DNA of 6,687 nt. Source: an uncultured Bacteroidota bacterium. Its GTDB lineage: Bacteria > Bacteroidota > Bacteroidia > NS11-12g > UBA955. This document shows, in pieces, positions 6,599 through 6,687 of this stretch (its first letter is position 1; every line of letters begins with the position of its first letter). Location of the stretch: assembly GCA_903953615.1 (NCBI GenBank), contig CAJBKH010000307.1, positions 1-6,687 of the forward strand, in the 5' to 3' direction. The notes under the pieces are model-generated. The model was not told the origin of the DNA and did no database searches. It worked only from the letters and a program-made list of their open reading frames with translations. Made by a program: the position numbers and the translations under genes.

Positions 6599-6606
6599 CA
6601 AAAGTA
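6599..6606 (-). promoter_or_regulatory. Candidate -7 promoter element for the cytochrome/SoxB-like unit
   Basis: On the minus strand this reads TACTTTTG, an exact match to the Bacteroidota -7 consensus TAnnTTTG. It lies 57 bases upstream of the cytochrome ATG and would give a leader of roughly 50 bases. No -33 TTTG is seen at the usual distance; the region upstream is A-rich on the minus strand. The remaining 81 bases to the window end (6607-6687) are AT-rich with no gene that I can support. Confidence 0.4.
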
Positions 6607-6687
6607 TCGTTTTTTCTTATATGCTAGTTTTTTTATTTCTACAATTCAAAATCTAATCATATTCAATAGTTAGAATGACAGCATTTA

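Noticed and set aside
6607..6687. Possible divergent small gene at the right edge
   Set aside because: The only plus-strand ATG frame here (from about 6620) runs a dozen codons to a stop and has no support.

Overview
The window looks like a piece of a Bacteroidota chromosome. The DNA is AT-rich, most genes lack a recognisable Shine-Dalgarno sequence, two upstream regions carry matches to the Bacteroidota -7 promoter element TAnnTTTG, and the lipoprotein has a lysine/acidic stretch right after its lipid-anchored cysteine. I cannot assign a genus. No RNA gene, insertion sequence, CRISPR array or obvious mobile element is visible.

Left part, + strand (1-1851): the C-terminal portion of a sodium:alanine/glycine symporter (AGCS family), cut by the window edge. 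It is followed after 27 bases by a lipoprotein built of two Cache-like sensor domains and nothing else.

Middle part, + strand (1964-3697): a tight three-gene operon. It encodes MTA/SAH nucleosidase (mtnN), a DUF985/cupin_5 protein of unknown role, and adenine phosphoribosyltransferase (apt). The junctions are a 1-base overlap and a 1-base gap. The first enzyme releases adenine from methylthioadenosine and S-adenosylhomocysteine; the last converts adenine to AMP. The unit therefore reads as an adenine release-and-salvage operon with an uncharacterised cupin in the middle.

Right part, - strand (6541 down to 3753), convergent with apt: a membrane-anchored diheme cytochrome c of the TsdA thiosulfate dehydrogenase/tetrathionate reductase family, followed by a Tat-exported metallophosphoesterase that resembles the thiosulfohydrolase SoxB more than an ordinary 5'-nucleotidase. 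Together they suggest a compact periplasmic sulfur-oxyanion unit. The SoxB-like protein has unusual residues in two active-site motifs, and no SoxA, SoxX, SoxY or SoxZ gene is in view. The 146 bases upstream of the cytochrome gene carry a candidate -7 element and a perfect 14-base palindrome that may be an operator. This pair is the most interesting content of the window.
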